A DNA stretch of 32,587 nucleotides, taken from Chloroflexota bacterium (lineage in GTDB: Bacteria; Chloroflexota; Ktedonobacteria; Ktedonobacterales; Ktedonobacteraceae). Position 1 is the first letter of the stretch; each line of letters opens with the position of its first letter. The position numbers were made by a program, and so were the translations under genes. Below, in pieces: positions 7,715-14,965 of the stretch. A model generated the notes under the pieces. That model worked only from the letters and a program-made list of their open reading frames with translations, had not been told where the DNA came from and did not search any database. The stretch spans positions 1 to 32,587 of the forward strand of contig VBHI01000223.1 of assembly GCA_005881495.1 (NCBI GenBank), given 5' to 3'.

Positions 7715-8399
7715 AAGCTCTCTCCCTCTCTACGATGGGACAAGACGTCAGTCTCCGATCCTCACCTCGTCGTGCCCATCAGCATCTATGACAGACCATT
7801 CCAGGATATAGTCTACTGCGTGGACATCACGAGGACATCATAAAAGTGGACCTCATACTCACAGAGCCATCACAGGTGAGCAGCCACCCTCCCTCTCGCC
7901 TTTCTTTTTTCGTTGTCGTCCTGGCTCGTTCCTTTCAGATGTGCCTCAGCCTTTTCCACATGCACGCGCCTTGTCATCAGAGTATCTCGCAGTTGGAGCC
8001 AGCGCTCCTGGTGATCTCAGCTGGCTGGCGAATGTTCGGCGTCGGTGTGGAACCGTGACGGCCTAGTGAGAGGGAAGCCCGCGAATGTGACCCCTCTGTG
8101 ATGTCCAGGTATTAAGCTGTATGCTGCATAAATCTCTGCGATGAGAGGTGTGTTTGACCGTCAAAAACCTGGATGTCACCGCCTCGCGTTCGTCCGGCCG
8201 TGCCAGGGGTGTAGCGTCACCTGTCTTGGGCGGAGGCGCGGCGCGTCCCCACCCGACAACGGTTGCCTGGCTGCAACACTGGAAGGTGACCGACCTCACT
8301 GGCACAAAGGAGTGAGCAACAGTAATCAAAAATGTATGAAAATGTGGTGACCCCAGAAGGTTTCGCGTCAGCGTGACCTTTGGCAAGGAGAAACGTGTT
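7715..8399. other. Non-coding interval between divergent genes, with direct and inverted repeats
   Basis: About 685 nt without a convincing gene separate the acyltransferase and the SRPBCC pair, which are transcribed away from each other. Three imperfect direct repeats of a TGGACATCA-type motif lie at about 7821-7856 (GTGGACATCAC, GAGGACATCAT, GTGGACCTCAT). An interrupted inverted repeat pairs GTGATGTCCAGGT near 8100 with ACCTGGATGTCAC near 8170 (11 of 13 matching). These could be regulator sites for the divergent promoters, perhaps for the AraC protein, but no clear sigma-70 promoter was found. Small open frames here have no protein-like character. Confidence 0.35.
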
Positions 8400-8966
8400 A
8401 TGTTCAAAATGATAGCTATAGGATTGGCCGTGGTGGCAACCGGCGCTGCGCTTGGGGCGCTCTACTTTAAGGTCGTACGGCCGTGGACCATGCGATGGGG
8501 CGCCACGGACGACGAGTTCGTACGCCGGATGCCAGGTGACGACGTGGTCCGTCGTGCGGACTTCAACGCCACGCGGGCAGTCACGATCCACGCCCGGCCA
8601 GAGCACGTCCAGCACCTCGCGGTCGGAGACCTCGTCCCAATGGTGCCGGGTAAGGATGTGGGGATCTGGGTGAAGGAACTCGAGCCGAATCGCCGGATGC
8701 TGTGGTGGGACAAGAAGGGCGAGTACAGCTGGGAGTGGCAGCTCGACCCGATCGATGACGAAAGCACACGACTCGTCACCCGCCTGCGTGCCACGTACCC
8801 GCCGCTGTGGTCGTCGAAGACGCCCTACGTGATGCTCGCCACGACAGGGGACATCGTGATGGTCCGCAAGGAACTGCTCAGCATCAAGGCGCGGGCGGAG
8901 CGGCTCGCTGCGACGGACCGGGCCTTCGGCCAGAGTTCGGCCCCGGCAGGAAGGGGAATGGCGTGA
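8400..8966 (+). CDS. SRPBCC-like protein with N-terminal membrane anchor
   Basis: A 188-residue protein: one N-terminal hydrophobic helix (about residues 4-22), then a domain resembling the START/SRPBCC lipid- or ligand-binding fold. Visible stretches typical of this group are WVKELEPNRRMLWWD, YSWEWQLDPIDDESTRLVTRLRA and a C-terminal amphipathic helix. The ATG at 8400 has AAGGAG 9 nt upstream; an upstream GTG/ATG-type extension lacks this support. The stop overlaps the next start by one base (TGATG), so the two genes are translationally coupled. GC content is well above that of the flanking core genes. Ligand and role are unknown. Confidence 0.65.
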   Translation: MFKMIAIGLAVVATGAALGALYFKVVRPWTMRWGATDDEFVRRMPGDDVVRRADFNATRAVTIHARPEHVQHLAVGDLVPMVPGKDVGIWVKELEPNRRMLWWDKKGEYSWEWQLDPIDDESTRLVTRLRATYPPLWSSKTPYVMLATTGDIVMVRKELLSIKARAERLAATDRAFGQSSAPAGRGMA

Positions 8967-9682
8967 TGAACGGACTGCAGACCATACGTCGGAGCCTCGG
9001 GTACGGGAGCGCCGCAATCGCGGCGGCGGCCGTCTCGTACACCACCTACGCCGCGGTGACGTGGGCGCGGTACGGGCGCGTGCACCCGGAGCGATTCCCC
9101 CGCGACGACCTCCTCGACCGGTTCCTCCCTTGCCCAGAGGTGGATGAATGCCACCGCATCCGGGTGGGTGCGCCTGCGGCGGCAACCTTCGCAGTGGCCC
9201 ATGAGCTTGACATCCAGCACTCGCCCGTGGTGCGAGGAATCTTCATGCTGCGGACGCTGCCGTCCCTCCTGCGCGGCGATCCCCTTGCGGACAGCTCCCG
9301 CGGTTTGCTAGCCGAGACGCTCGCGATCGGGTGGGGAGTGCTCGCCGAGGTGCCGGATCGTGAGATCGTAGTCGGAGCCGTCACGCAGCCCTGGGAACCG
9401 GTTGTGACGTTCCATTCGCTGCCTCCCGAGGAGTTTGCTGCGTTCGACGAGCCGGGCTACGCGAAGATCGTGTGGACCCTGGCCGCCGATCCACTCGGGC
9501 CGAACGAGTCGATGTTCATCACGCGCACCCGTGTGGCTACCACGGATTCCATGGCACGAGAGCGGTTTCGCCGCTATTGGGCGGCGTTCTCCCCAGGCAT
9601 CCTCATCATCCGCTACGAGGGCCTGCGGCTGGTGAAGGCGGAGGCCCAGCAGCGCACGCTTGGAGAACCAGCTCACCATTGA
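8966..9682 (+). CDS. SRPBCC-like/DUF family protein with N-terminal hydrophobic helix
   Basis: A 238-residue protein whose start overlaps the previous stop (TGATG), with AGGAAGGGG upstream. It has an N-terminal Ala-rich hydrophobic segment (about residues 13-30) and then a domain resembling SRPBCC-type proteins: IGWGVLAEVPDREIVVGAV, EEFAAFDEPGYAKIVWTLAA, and ITRTRVATTDSMARERFRRYW near the C-terminus. It is probably a distant paralogue or partner of the preceding gene, and the pair would be made in a fixed ratio. No catalytic motif is visible. GC is high (well over 60% by eye), in keeping with the preceding gene and suggesting common transfer of the pair. Confidence 0.6.
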   Translation: MNGLQTIRRSLGYGSAAIAAAAVSYTTYAAVTWARYGRVHPERFPRDDLLDRFLPCPEVDECHRIRVGAPAAATFAVAHELDIQHSPVVRGIFMLRTLPSLLRGDPLADSSRGLLAETLAIGWGVLAEVPDREIVVGAVTQPWEPVVTFHSLPPEEFAAFDEPGYAKIVWTLAADPLGPNESMFITRTRVATTDSMARERFRRYWAAFSPGILIIRYEGLRLVKAEAQQRTLGEPAHH

Positions 9683-9820
9683 GGGGTCACGCAAATCACC
9701 ATGTTCAAACATTGCCAATAAACTTGTGGTAGAATGCTCATATAAGATCTGTCTTGTCCCGGCAGTTGCTAAAATACAACGTGCGGTGCCATAGTCACTT
9801 TTGATGCAAGGAATGTAACA

Positions 9821-10627
9821 ATGCATAATACACATGATACGTTATTATCCCTCGTAGAAAGAGCATTGACGGGCAACCAACGCCCACTCGAATTTTACCT
9901 CCGCGAACAAAGCCGCTTACCAGGGCCACGTGCAAATCTAGAACTCGCCAACGACCTCAGCCATCTTATCGCTGCCAACACAAAGGACCAGCCTGTCAAA
10001 GTGCGCACGCTCCTGGACTACCTTATCAGTGATGATCAGAAAAAGGTCGTCAGTAATACTCCATCCGAGTTTGTTGTAATGTGTGGTGTCGTAGCATATG
10101 GAGTATGTGCTGCTGCCCAACGTGCCTGGCGTGTTGAAGTCTTTGAATTGCTCGATCGATATGCCTGTAGCCCCTGCTGGCGTGTTCGTCAAGGAGTGGA
10201 AATAGCCTTTCAGCACTTATTGACTGACGCCACCAGGGAAACCATCAGCTATCTTGTTTTTATGGCTTCTCAAGGCAACCTGTATCAGCGGCGCGCATCC
10301 ATCGCCGCCGTTGCCGAACCTTCGCTCCTTTTCAACTCCGCTACTCTCGATGCAGCCCTATCTATTCTCGATATTATTTTAGAACGACTTCGTTCAACAC
10401 CCGCGGCTGACCGTAAACGCGAAGATTTTCGCGTACTGCGCCAGACATTGGGCTACGCTGTCAGCGTCATTACAGCGGCTACGCCAGAAAAAGGCTTCGC
10501 GCTCATGCGCACCTGCGCCGCCTGGGGTGATCCCGATGTCGTCTGGATACTACGCGAGAACCTCAAAAAGAAGCGGCTGGCAAAGTTCGTTGCCTACACC
10601 ACCGAGCTATCTGAACTTCTAGCTTAG
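9821..10627 (+). CDS. Hypothetical all-helical protein, possibly HEAT-like
   Basis: A 268-residue cytosolic protein without signal peptide or membrane helix. It appears almost wholly alpha-helical, with segments such as WRVRQGVEIAFQHLL and YLVFMASQGNLYQRRASIAAVAEPSLL that resemble HEAT-type or DNA-alkylation-repair-type helical repeats. No catalytic motif is visible and I do not recognise the family with confidence. The start at 9821 has AAGGA about 9 nt upstream. Base composition is close to the window average, unlike the GC-rich pair just upstream. A dispersed hairpin repeat lies about 100 nt after its stop. Confidence 0.6.
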   Translation: MHNTHDTLLSLVERALTGNQRPLEFYLREQSRLPGPRANLELANDLSHLIAANTKDQPVKVRTLLDYLISDDQKKVVSNTPSEFVVMCGVVAYGVCAAAQRAWRVEVFELLDRYACSPCWRVRQGVEIAFQHLLTDATRETISYLVFMASQGNLYQRRASIAAVAEPSLLFNSATLDAALSILDIILERLRSTPAADRKREDFRVLRQTLGYAVSVITAATPEKGFALMRTCAAWGDPDVVWILRENLKKKRLAKFVAYTTELSELLA

Positions 10628-10701
10628 ATCAGGCCTGCTCTCTCTCTATTTGTTCCACCCACGACCACTGCCAGCATCTCGCGCCCGCACGATGGCTTGT
10701 G

Positions 10702-10745
10702 CCCGGCGATTACGTCTATAGTAGGGTCGACCCTTGCGGTCGACC
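10702..10745 (+). repeat. Dispersed hairpin repeat, copy at 10.7 kb
   Basis: The core is GGTCGACC (10724-10731 region) - CTTGC - GGTCGACC, an 8-bp stem with a 5-nt loop ending at 10745. It is preceded by a conserved leader CCGGCGATTACGTCTATAGTAG. The same leader and loop recur at 14.34-14.45 kb with a different but still complementary stem. It lies between the helical hypothetical gene and the 3' end of ackA, so it follows two converging genes. It has no T-run, so it is not a standard terminator. Confidence 0.7.
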
Positions 10746-10748
10746 TGG

Positions 10749-11942
10749 CTATGCACGGAGGACGGCCCAGGTATGGCGTGCGATCATCAGATCTTCGTTT
10801 GTCGGGATCACCCACACCGGTACGGCACTGTCATCGGCAGTGATCTTTGGCCCGCCTGCGCGGTTGGCTGCCGTGTCAAGTCGCACTCCTAGCCACTGCG
10901 CATCCTGACAGACCTGTGCTCGAATAGGAAAGGCACGCTCCCCAATGCCGCCCGTAAATACCAGCACATCAAGTCCCCCTAAGGCTGCGACAAGCGATCC
11001 AAGTTCACGCCCGATGCGGTACACGAACAGGTCGATCGCCTCGACTGCATGCGGCGAATCACTGGCCAATAGTTCTTGCATCTCGCTGCTCTCGCCCGAA
11101 ACGCCAAGTAGGCCCGACCGGTGATACAAGAGGTCCGTCACCTTGGGGACATCCATATGCTGCTCGCTCAACAGGTAGAGGATGACGCCAGGGTCAAGCG
11201 CGCCACAGCGTGTGCCCATCGGCAACCCATCGAGTGCGGTAAAGCCCGTCGTGGTGGCAAGGCTTTTGCGGCCGCGCAGCGCGCACATACTGGCCCCGCC
11301 TCCCAGGTGGGCAACGACGACACGCCCGTCGGCCATTTCACCCACGACATCGGGCAGGACGAGGGCGATGTACTCATAGGAGAGCCCATGAAAGCCATAG
11401 CGCTTCACACCCAGAGCCGTCACTTCACGCGGCAAAGCGAAGGCCTGAGCAACGGCTGGTTGCGTGTGGTGAAAGGCAGTATCGAAACAGGCGACTTGTG
11501 GAACATCGGACTTGATCCGGGCAATCGCCCGGATCGCAGCGAGGTTATACGGCTGATGTAACGGAGCAAGCGGCACGAACTGCTCCAGTTGGTTGACCAC
11601 CATTGAATCCACCAGCACGGGCGCCGAATACAGCGTACCACCGTGGACGACCCGGTGACCGGCGGCGATCAGGGTGAACCCGGCCTCATGGCGTTCGATC
11701 CAATCCAGCAGCACGCTCAACGCCTCTTCGTGGCTGAATGTCACCGCTGTTTGATCCGTGAGCCGTTCGTCTACCAGTCGCTGACCCGCGGGATTGTACG
11801 CAAAGAAGCGCGCTTCTCCGCCAATACCTTCGACCTCCCCCTGATAGACAAGGGAAAGGGCATCTATGCTACTCGTCGTGGCGAATAGCGAGAACTTAAT
11901 ACTGGACGAGCCAGCATTAAGCGCGAGAATCACATCTGTCAT
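10749..11942 (-). CDS. ackA: Acetate kinase
   Basis: A 397-residue ASKHA-fold kinase interconverting acetyl-phosphate + ADP and acetate + ATP. Diagnostic blocks are visible in order: ALNAGSSSIKFSLF at the N-terminus, GHRVVHGG, ACFDTAFHHTQP, RYGFHGLSYEYIA, VVAHLGGGASMCA, DPGVILYLL and VFTGGIGERA. The FDTAFH and RYGFHG motifs point to acetate rather than butyrate kinase. I chose the ATG at 11942, which overlaps the upstream stop by 4 nt (ATGA); a longer start is possible but lies inside the upstream gene. The tight overlap with the MaoC-phosphotransacetylase fusion makes a two-gene operon for substrate-level ATP formation from acyl-CoA. Confidence 0.95.
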   Translation of the reverse strand: MTDVILALNAGSSSIKFSLFATTSSIDALSLVYQGEVEGIGGEARFFAYNPAGQRLVDERLTDQTAVTFSHEEALSVLLDWIERHEAGFTLIAAGHRVVHGGTLYSAPVLVDSMVVNQLEQFVPLAPLHQPYNLAAIRAIARIKSDVPQVACFDTAFHHTQPAVAQAFALPREVTALGVKRYGFHGLSYEYIALVLPDVVGEMADGRVVVAHLGGGASMCALRGRKSLATTTGFTALDGLPMGTRCGALDPGVILYLLSEQHMDVPKVTDLLYHRSGLLGVSGESSEMQELLASDSPHAVEAIDLFVYRIGRELGSLVAALGGLDVLVFTGGIGERAFPIRAQVCQDAQWLGVRLDTAANRAGGPKITADDSAVPVWVIPTNEDLMIARHTWAVLRA

Positions 11943-13333
11943 GGTTTGGCCTTCCGTTTGCCATGTGCCAGCAACAGCGCGAGCGCACAAGAGGACATGT
12001 GCGCCAGGGGACTGTCAGCACGACTCGTCAGCATGATCGGCACCCGTGCACCCAGCACAATACCCGCTCCCTGCGACTCGGCCAGATACTCTAATTGCTT
12101 AATTAGCATGTTGCCCGATTCCAGATCAGGCACGACCAGAATATCGGCCTGCCCTGCCACCGGGGACACAATACCTTTCACCTGGGCCGATGCCACTGAC
12201 ACCGCGTTATCAAAGGCCAGTGGGCCATCCACCAGCCCCCCGGTGATCTGCCCGCGATCAGCCATCTTGCACAGCGCCGCCGCTTCCAGGGTGGATGGGA
12301 GCTTCGGACTCACCGTTTCGACCGCCGAGAGGACTGCGACCTTGGGCATCTCAAGGCCCAGCACGTGCGCCAGGTCGATGGCATTTTGCACGATGTCTCG
12401 CTTGGCCTCCAAATCAGGGTAGATATTCAGGGCGGCATCGGTGAGGAACAGCGGGCGCGGATAGGTCGGCACGTCCATCACGAAGACATGGCTCATGCGC
12501 CGAGCTGTCGCCAGGCCGATTCCCGGCGCGAGTACGGCATGCATGAGCTCTTCGGTATGCAGGCTGCCTTTCATGAGCGCCTCTACCTGGCCCGAACGAG
12601 CAAGCGCGACCGCTTGCTCGGCGGCGGCATGGCTATGCTCTGTCGCGATTAACTTGTACGGCGATAGATCCACGTTCTGTGCGGCAGCGACCGCCTGAAT
12701 CTTCTTCTCAGGGCCGATCAGGATGGGAATAATCAGGTTGGCCTCGGCTGCCTCGATAGCCCCTAGCAAGGCATTATCATCCACCAGATGAACTACGGCG
12801 GTGCGAATCGGCGTGAGCCCTTTGGTCAACTCGATCAGGTGCCGGTACCAGACTCCATGTTCGTGCAGATACACTTCTGGCAGGGTGGCGCGCGGACGTA
12901 TCACTTTGGTCGTCGGAGCGATCACCTCTGCGCAACCACTAATGACCACTTCCCCGCGCTGATTGATACATTGACAGTCAAAGCTGACCCTGTGCCCATC
13001 CATCTCCTTGGCGGTAACGGTGACCGTGACGGTGATCGTATCACCCAGGGTCACCGGGTGACGAAAGTTCAGCGTCTGCCCCAGATAAATCGTCCCAGGT
13101 CCGGGGAGTTTGGTGCCAAGCAAGGTCGAGATTAGCGCGGCTCCCCACATACCGTGGGCAATGATTTTATGAAACATGTCGCTGCGGGCATATTCCTCGT
13201 CGACATGGGCGGGGTTCACATCACCCGACATGACAGCGAAGAGATCGATATCCTTCATGCTCAGCTTACGCACAAGACTCGCGCTATCACCAACGTTGAT
13301 TTCATCAAAAGTCCGGTTTTCAATCATGTCCAT
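11939..13333 (-). CDS. Bifunctional MaoC-like enoyl-CoA hydratase / phosphate acyltransferase
   Basis: A 464-residue fusion. Residues ~1-145 form a MaoC hotdog dehydratase with the catalytic signature SGDVNPAHVD (Asp38, His43) and AHGMWGAAL. Residues ~155-460 form a PTA_PTB phosphate acetyl/butyryltransferase domain, with ANLIIPILIG near its start, MKGSLHTEELM, and GLVDGPLAFDNAVS and ADILVVPDLESGNM toward its end. The second domain would convert an acyl-CoA to an acyl-phosphate for the coupled acetate kinase. The MaoC domain may hydrate an enoyl-CoA upstream of that step. This fusion architecture is known in other bacteria. The ATG at 13333 follows GGAGAG about 8 nt upstream; an ATG two codons later is an alternative. 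Cytosolic. Confidence 0.9.
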   Translation of the reverse strand: MDMIENRTFDEINVGDSASLVRKLSMKDIDLFAVMSGDVNPAHVDEEYARSDMFHKIIAHGMWGAALISTLLGTKLPGPGTIYLGQTLNFRHPVTLGDTITVTVTVTAKEMDGHRVSFDCQCINQRGEVVISGCAEVIAPTTKVIRPRATLPEVYLHEHGVWYRHLIELTKGLTPIRTAVVHLVDDNALLGAIEAAEANLIIPILIGPEKKIQAVAAAQNVDLSPYKLIATEHSHAAAEQAVALARSGQVEALMKGSLHTEELMHAVLAPGIGLATARRMSHVFVMDVPTYPRPLFLTDAALNIYPDLEAKRDIVQNAIDLAHVLGLEMPKVAVLSAVETVSPKLPSTLEAAALCKMADRGQITGGLVDGPLAFDNAVSVASAQVKGIVSPVAGQADILVVPDLESGNMLIKQLEYLAESQGAGIVLGARVPIMLTSRADSPLAHMSSCALALLLAHGKRKAKP

Positions 13334-13642
13334 AGAAACACTCTCCGCTTTCTGACAGAACCACTTTTGCCACCATCATGCTGCTGGGCTGTCACTTCTC
13401 CAGCACATACATACACGGCTCCTGCAGCAGCCGTCCAAATGCATATATATATATAACTTGTATATACCTACGATACCTCGTCACTGTCGCAAATCCATCA
13501 CATTGTGCGCTAGTGCTCTCACGAGGTCATCACGAAGAATTGTGATGTGGAAGAAAAACCCTCTCCTTGCTTAAGATGCGATTGTCCTGCTTTTCGCGCC
13601 ATAAAAGCCTGCGTTTTTAGCATAATCTCAGAAAACAAAGGG
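13334..13642. other. Intergenic region with a TA dinucleotide run
   Basis: This is the divergent region between the MaoC-Pta operon (minus) and efp (plus). It contains an AT dinucleotide run at about 13443-13455 followed by TTGTATATA, likely to unwind easily and perhaps part of the minus-strand promoter. No protein-like frame was accepted here. Confidence 0.4.
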
Positions 13643-13671
13643 TAGACAAAGACCTCCATACACCCTATACT
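13643..13671 (+). promoter_or_regulatory. Probable efp promoter
   Basis: A -35 TAGACA (13643-13648) and a -10 TATACT (13666-13671) have an exact 17-nt spacer, placing the transcription start about 35 nt before the TTG start of efp. No regulator site is obvious, fitting steady expression of a translation factor. Confidence 0.6.
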
Positions 13672-13712
13672 ATTGACTGAATTACAATGTATACTAAAGG
13701 AGAAACCCACAC

Positions 13713-14279
13713 TTGGGAGCAACAACAACCGCTGATTTTCGCAATGGCATGGTCATTCGCTATAATGGCGAATTGTATACCGTCGTCGAATTCCATCACG
13801 TCAGTCCTGGAAACTGGCGGGCCTTCGTCCGTGTCCGCTTGAAAAATGTCAAGAACGGGCGTGTCTTAGAACAACGATTCCGCGCTGGGGAAGAAATTGA
13901 GGAAGTGCGCGTCGAGCATCAGAACTGGCAGTTCCTCTATGTCGATGGCGACGATTATGTCTTTATGAATACCGAAACCTTCGACCAGCAACCCGTACCC
14001 AAAGAGATGCTCGGTGATGCTATACAATTTCTCAAAGAAGGGGACGTTGTAGAATTACTGGTAGACGGCGAGAACATTGTCTCCGTGGAAGTACCGAACT
14101 TCCTGGAGTTAAAAGTAGAGAGTGCTGAACCCGGCGTGCGCGGTGATACTGCTAACAACGTCACCAAGCCTGCCACCCTTGAGACCGGTGCTGTCATCAA
14201 TGTTCCCCTGTTCGTCAATCCAGGCGACAAGATACGTGTCGATACCCGCACAGGCCAATACGTCGAGCGTGTAAAATAA
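13713..14279 (+). CDS. efp: Elongation factor P
   Basis: A 188-residue EF-P, full length, with the three beta-barrel domains: KOW-like residues ~1-65, a central OB domain ~70-130, and a C-terminal OB domain ending GDKIRVDTRTGQYVERVK. EF-P binds between the P and E sites of stalled ribosomes to speed peptide-bond formation at proline runs. The loop tip that is Lys or Arg in most bacteria reads VSPGNWRAF here, with Asn34. It cannot therefore receive beta-lysine, rhamnose or 5-aminopentanol in the usual way; minor EF-P subfamilies with other tip residues exist. The start is TTG, supported by AAAGGAG about 10 nt upstream. It has its own promoter. Confidence 0.95.
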   Translation: MGATTTADFRNGMVIRYNGELYTVVEFHHVSPGNWRAFVRVRLKNVKNGRVLEQRFRAGEEIEEVRVEHQNWQFLYVDGDDYVFMNTETFDQQPVPKEMLGDAIQFLKEGDVVELLVDGENIVSVEVPNFLELKVESAEPGVRGDTANNVTKPATLETGAVINVPLFVNPGDKIRVDTRTGQYVERVK

Positions 14280-14338
14280 CAAACTAAGCCCGCAACTAAG
14301 AACCAGCCCGATTCTACCACGAACCAGAGGTTGTAAGC

Positions 14339-14548
14339 CTCATCCCCCCCGGCGCAATCGTATATAGTAGGGTTGACCCTTGCGGTCAACCAGCCCGCTC
14401 ATCCCCCCCGGCGCAATCGTATATAGTAGGGTTGACCCTTGCGGTCAACCAGTAACCTTGCGGTCAACCAGTAACCTTGCGGTCAACCAGTAACCTTGCG
14501 GTCAACCAGTAACCTTGCGGTCAACCAGTAACTCTTGCGGTCAACCAG
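14339..14548 (+). repeat. Amplified hairpin repeat array: two 59-bp units plus five ~19-bp units
   Basis: Two tandem 59-bp units (14339-14397 and from 14398) each contain the leader GGCGCAATCGTATATAGTAG and a perfect hairpin GGTTGACC-CTTGC-GGTCAACC (14371-14391 and 14430-14450). They are followed by five tandem copies of TAACCTTGCGGTCAACCAG (14453-14471, 14472-14490, 14491-14509, 14510-14528, and 14529-14548 with one extra base). The short copies keep only the loop and right arm. The array separates efp from the 3' end of dgkA. There are no spacers, so it is not CRISPR. The same core occurs singly at 10.7 and 23.0 kb. Confidence 0.9.
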
Positions 14549-14555
14549 CCCGCCC

Positions 14556-14960
14556 CTATCTAAACACTAATGCCCACAAATGTGGCCCCAGCACAAATAG
14601 CCCGATTACCACCGCCAGCATCGCGCTTAATAAAACAGCCCCTGCCGCCACATCTTTGGCAATTTTTGCTAGCGTATTGTACTCAGGTGAAGCCAGGTCA
14701 ACACATAACTCGATCACCGTGTTAAACATCTCAGCAATGAAGACACTGGTTATCGCGACAAAGATCATCGCAAACTCAACCGCGGAAATGCGCAGTACAA
14801 TTCCCATCAGAATAGCCAGAATGGCAAAAACAACGTGCACTCTGATATTGCGTTGAGTGCGCAATGCATACCACAGGCCGTTAAATGCATAGCCAAAACC
14901 AGCAATAAGCTTCGCCCACTCACTTTCCTTCCCTTCCTGCGGGAATTTCGGTTGGCTCAT
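14556..14960 (-). CDS. dgkA: Diacylglycerol/undecaprenol kinase (DgkA family)
   Basis: A 134-residue membrane protein with three hydrophobic helices (about residues 42-60, 62-82 and 105-128). It carries the family signature EMFNTVIELCVDLASPEYNT followed by AKIAKDVAAGAVL, which form the ATP and metal site. Gram-positive-type homologues phosphorylate undecaprenol to recycle the lipid carrier for cell-wall synthesis; true diacylglycerol kinase activity is the alternative. The start lies 5 nt after the ybeY stop, so the two are co-transcribed, an arrangement common in other bacteria. The N-terminal ~25 residues are polar and cytoplasmic. Confidence 0.9.
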   Translation of the reverse strand: MSQPKFPQEGKESEWAKLIAGFGYAFNGLWYALRTQRNIRVHVVFAILAILMGIVLRISAVEFAMIFVAITSVFIAEMFNTVIELCVDLASPEYNTLAKIAKDVAAGAVLLSAMLAVVIGLFVLGPHLWALVFR

Positions 14961-14965
14961 GAACT

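Noticed and set aside
7846..8058. 70-codon plus-strand frame between the acyltransferase and SRPBCC genes
   Set aside because: No ribosome-binding site, a Ser/Pro/His-rich composition without family resemblance, and it begins inside the repeat region. Probably chance.
8063..8407. Minus-strand frame opposite the start of the SRPBCC gene
   Set aside because: It overlaps the coding start and promoter region of the real gene and has Arg/Thr/Pro-rich shadow-like composition.
8217..9185. Long minus-strand open frame (322 codons) opposite the SRPBCC pair
   Set aside because: High GC keeps stop codons rare on the opposite strand. The frame is Arg/Pro-rich with no recognisable domain, and the plus-strand pair has proper starts and coupling.
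13519..13728. Minus-strand 69-codon frame upstream of efp
   Set aside because: It overlaps the efp promoter and start, and has no ribosome-binding site.
14453..14548. Tandem 19-bp repeats resembling a CRISPR array
   Set aside because: The repeats are directly abutting with no unique spacers and no cas genes; they derive from the neighbouring 59-bp hairpin unit.
14515..14856. Plus-strand frame opposite dgkA
   Set aside because: It is antisense to a clear DgkA family gene and begins within the tandem repeat.
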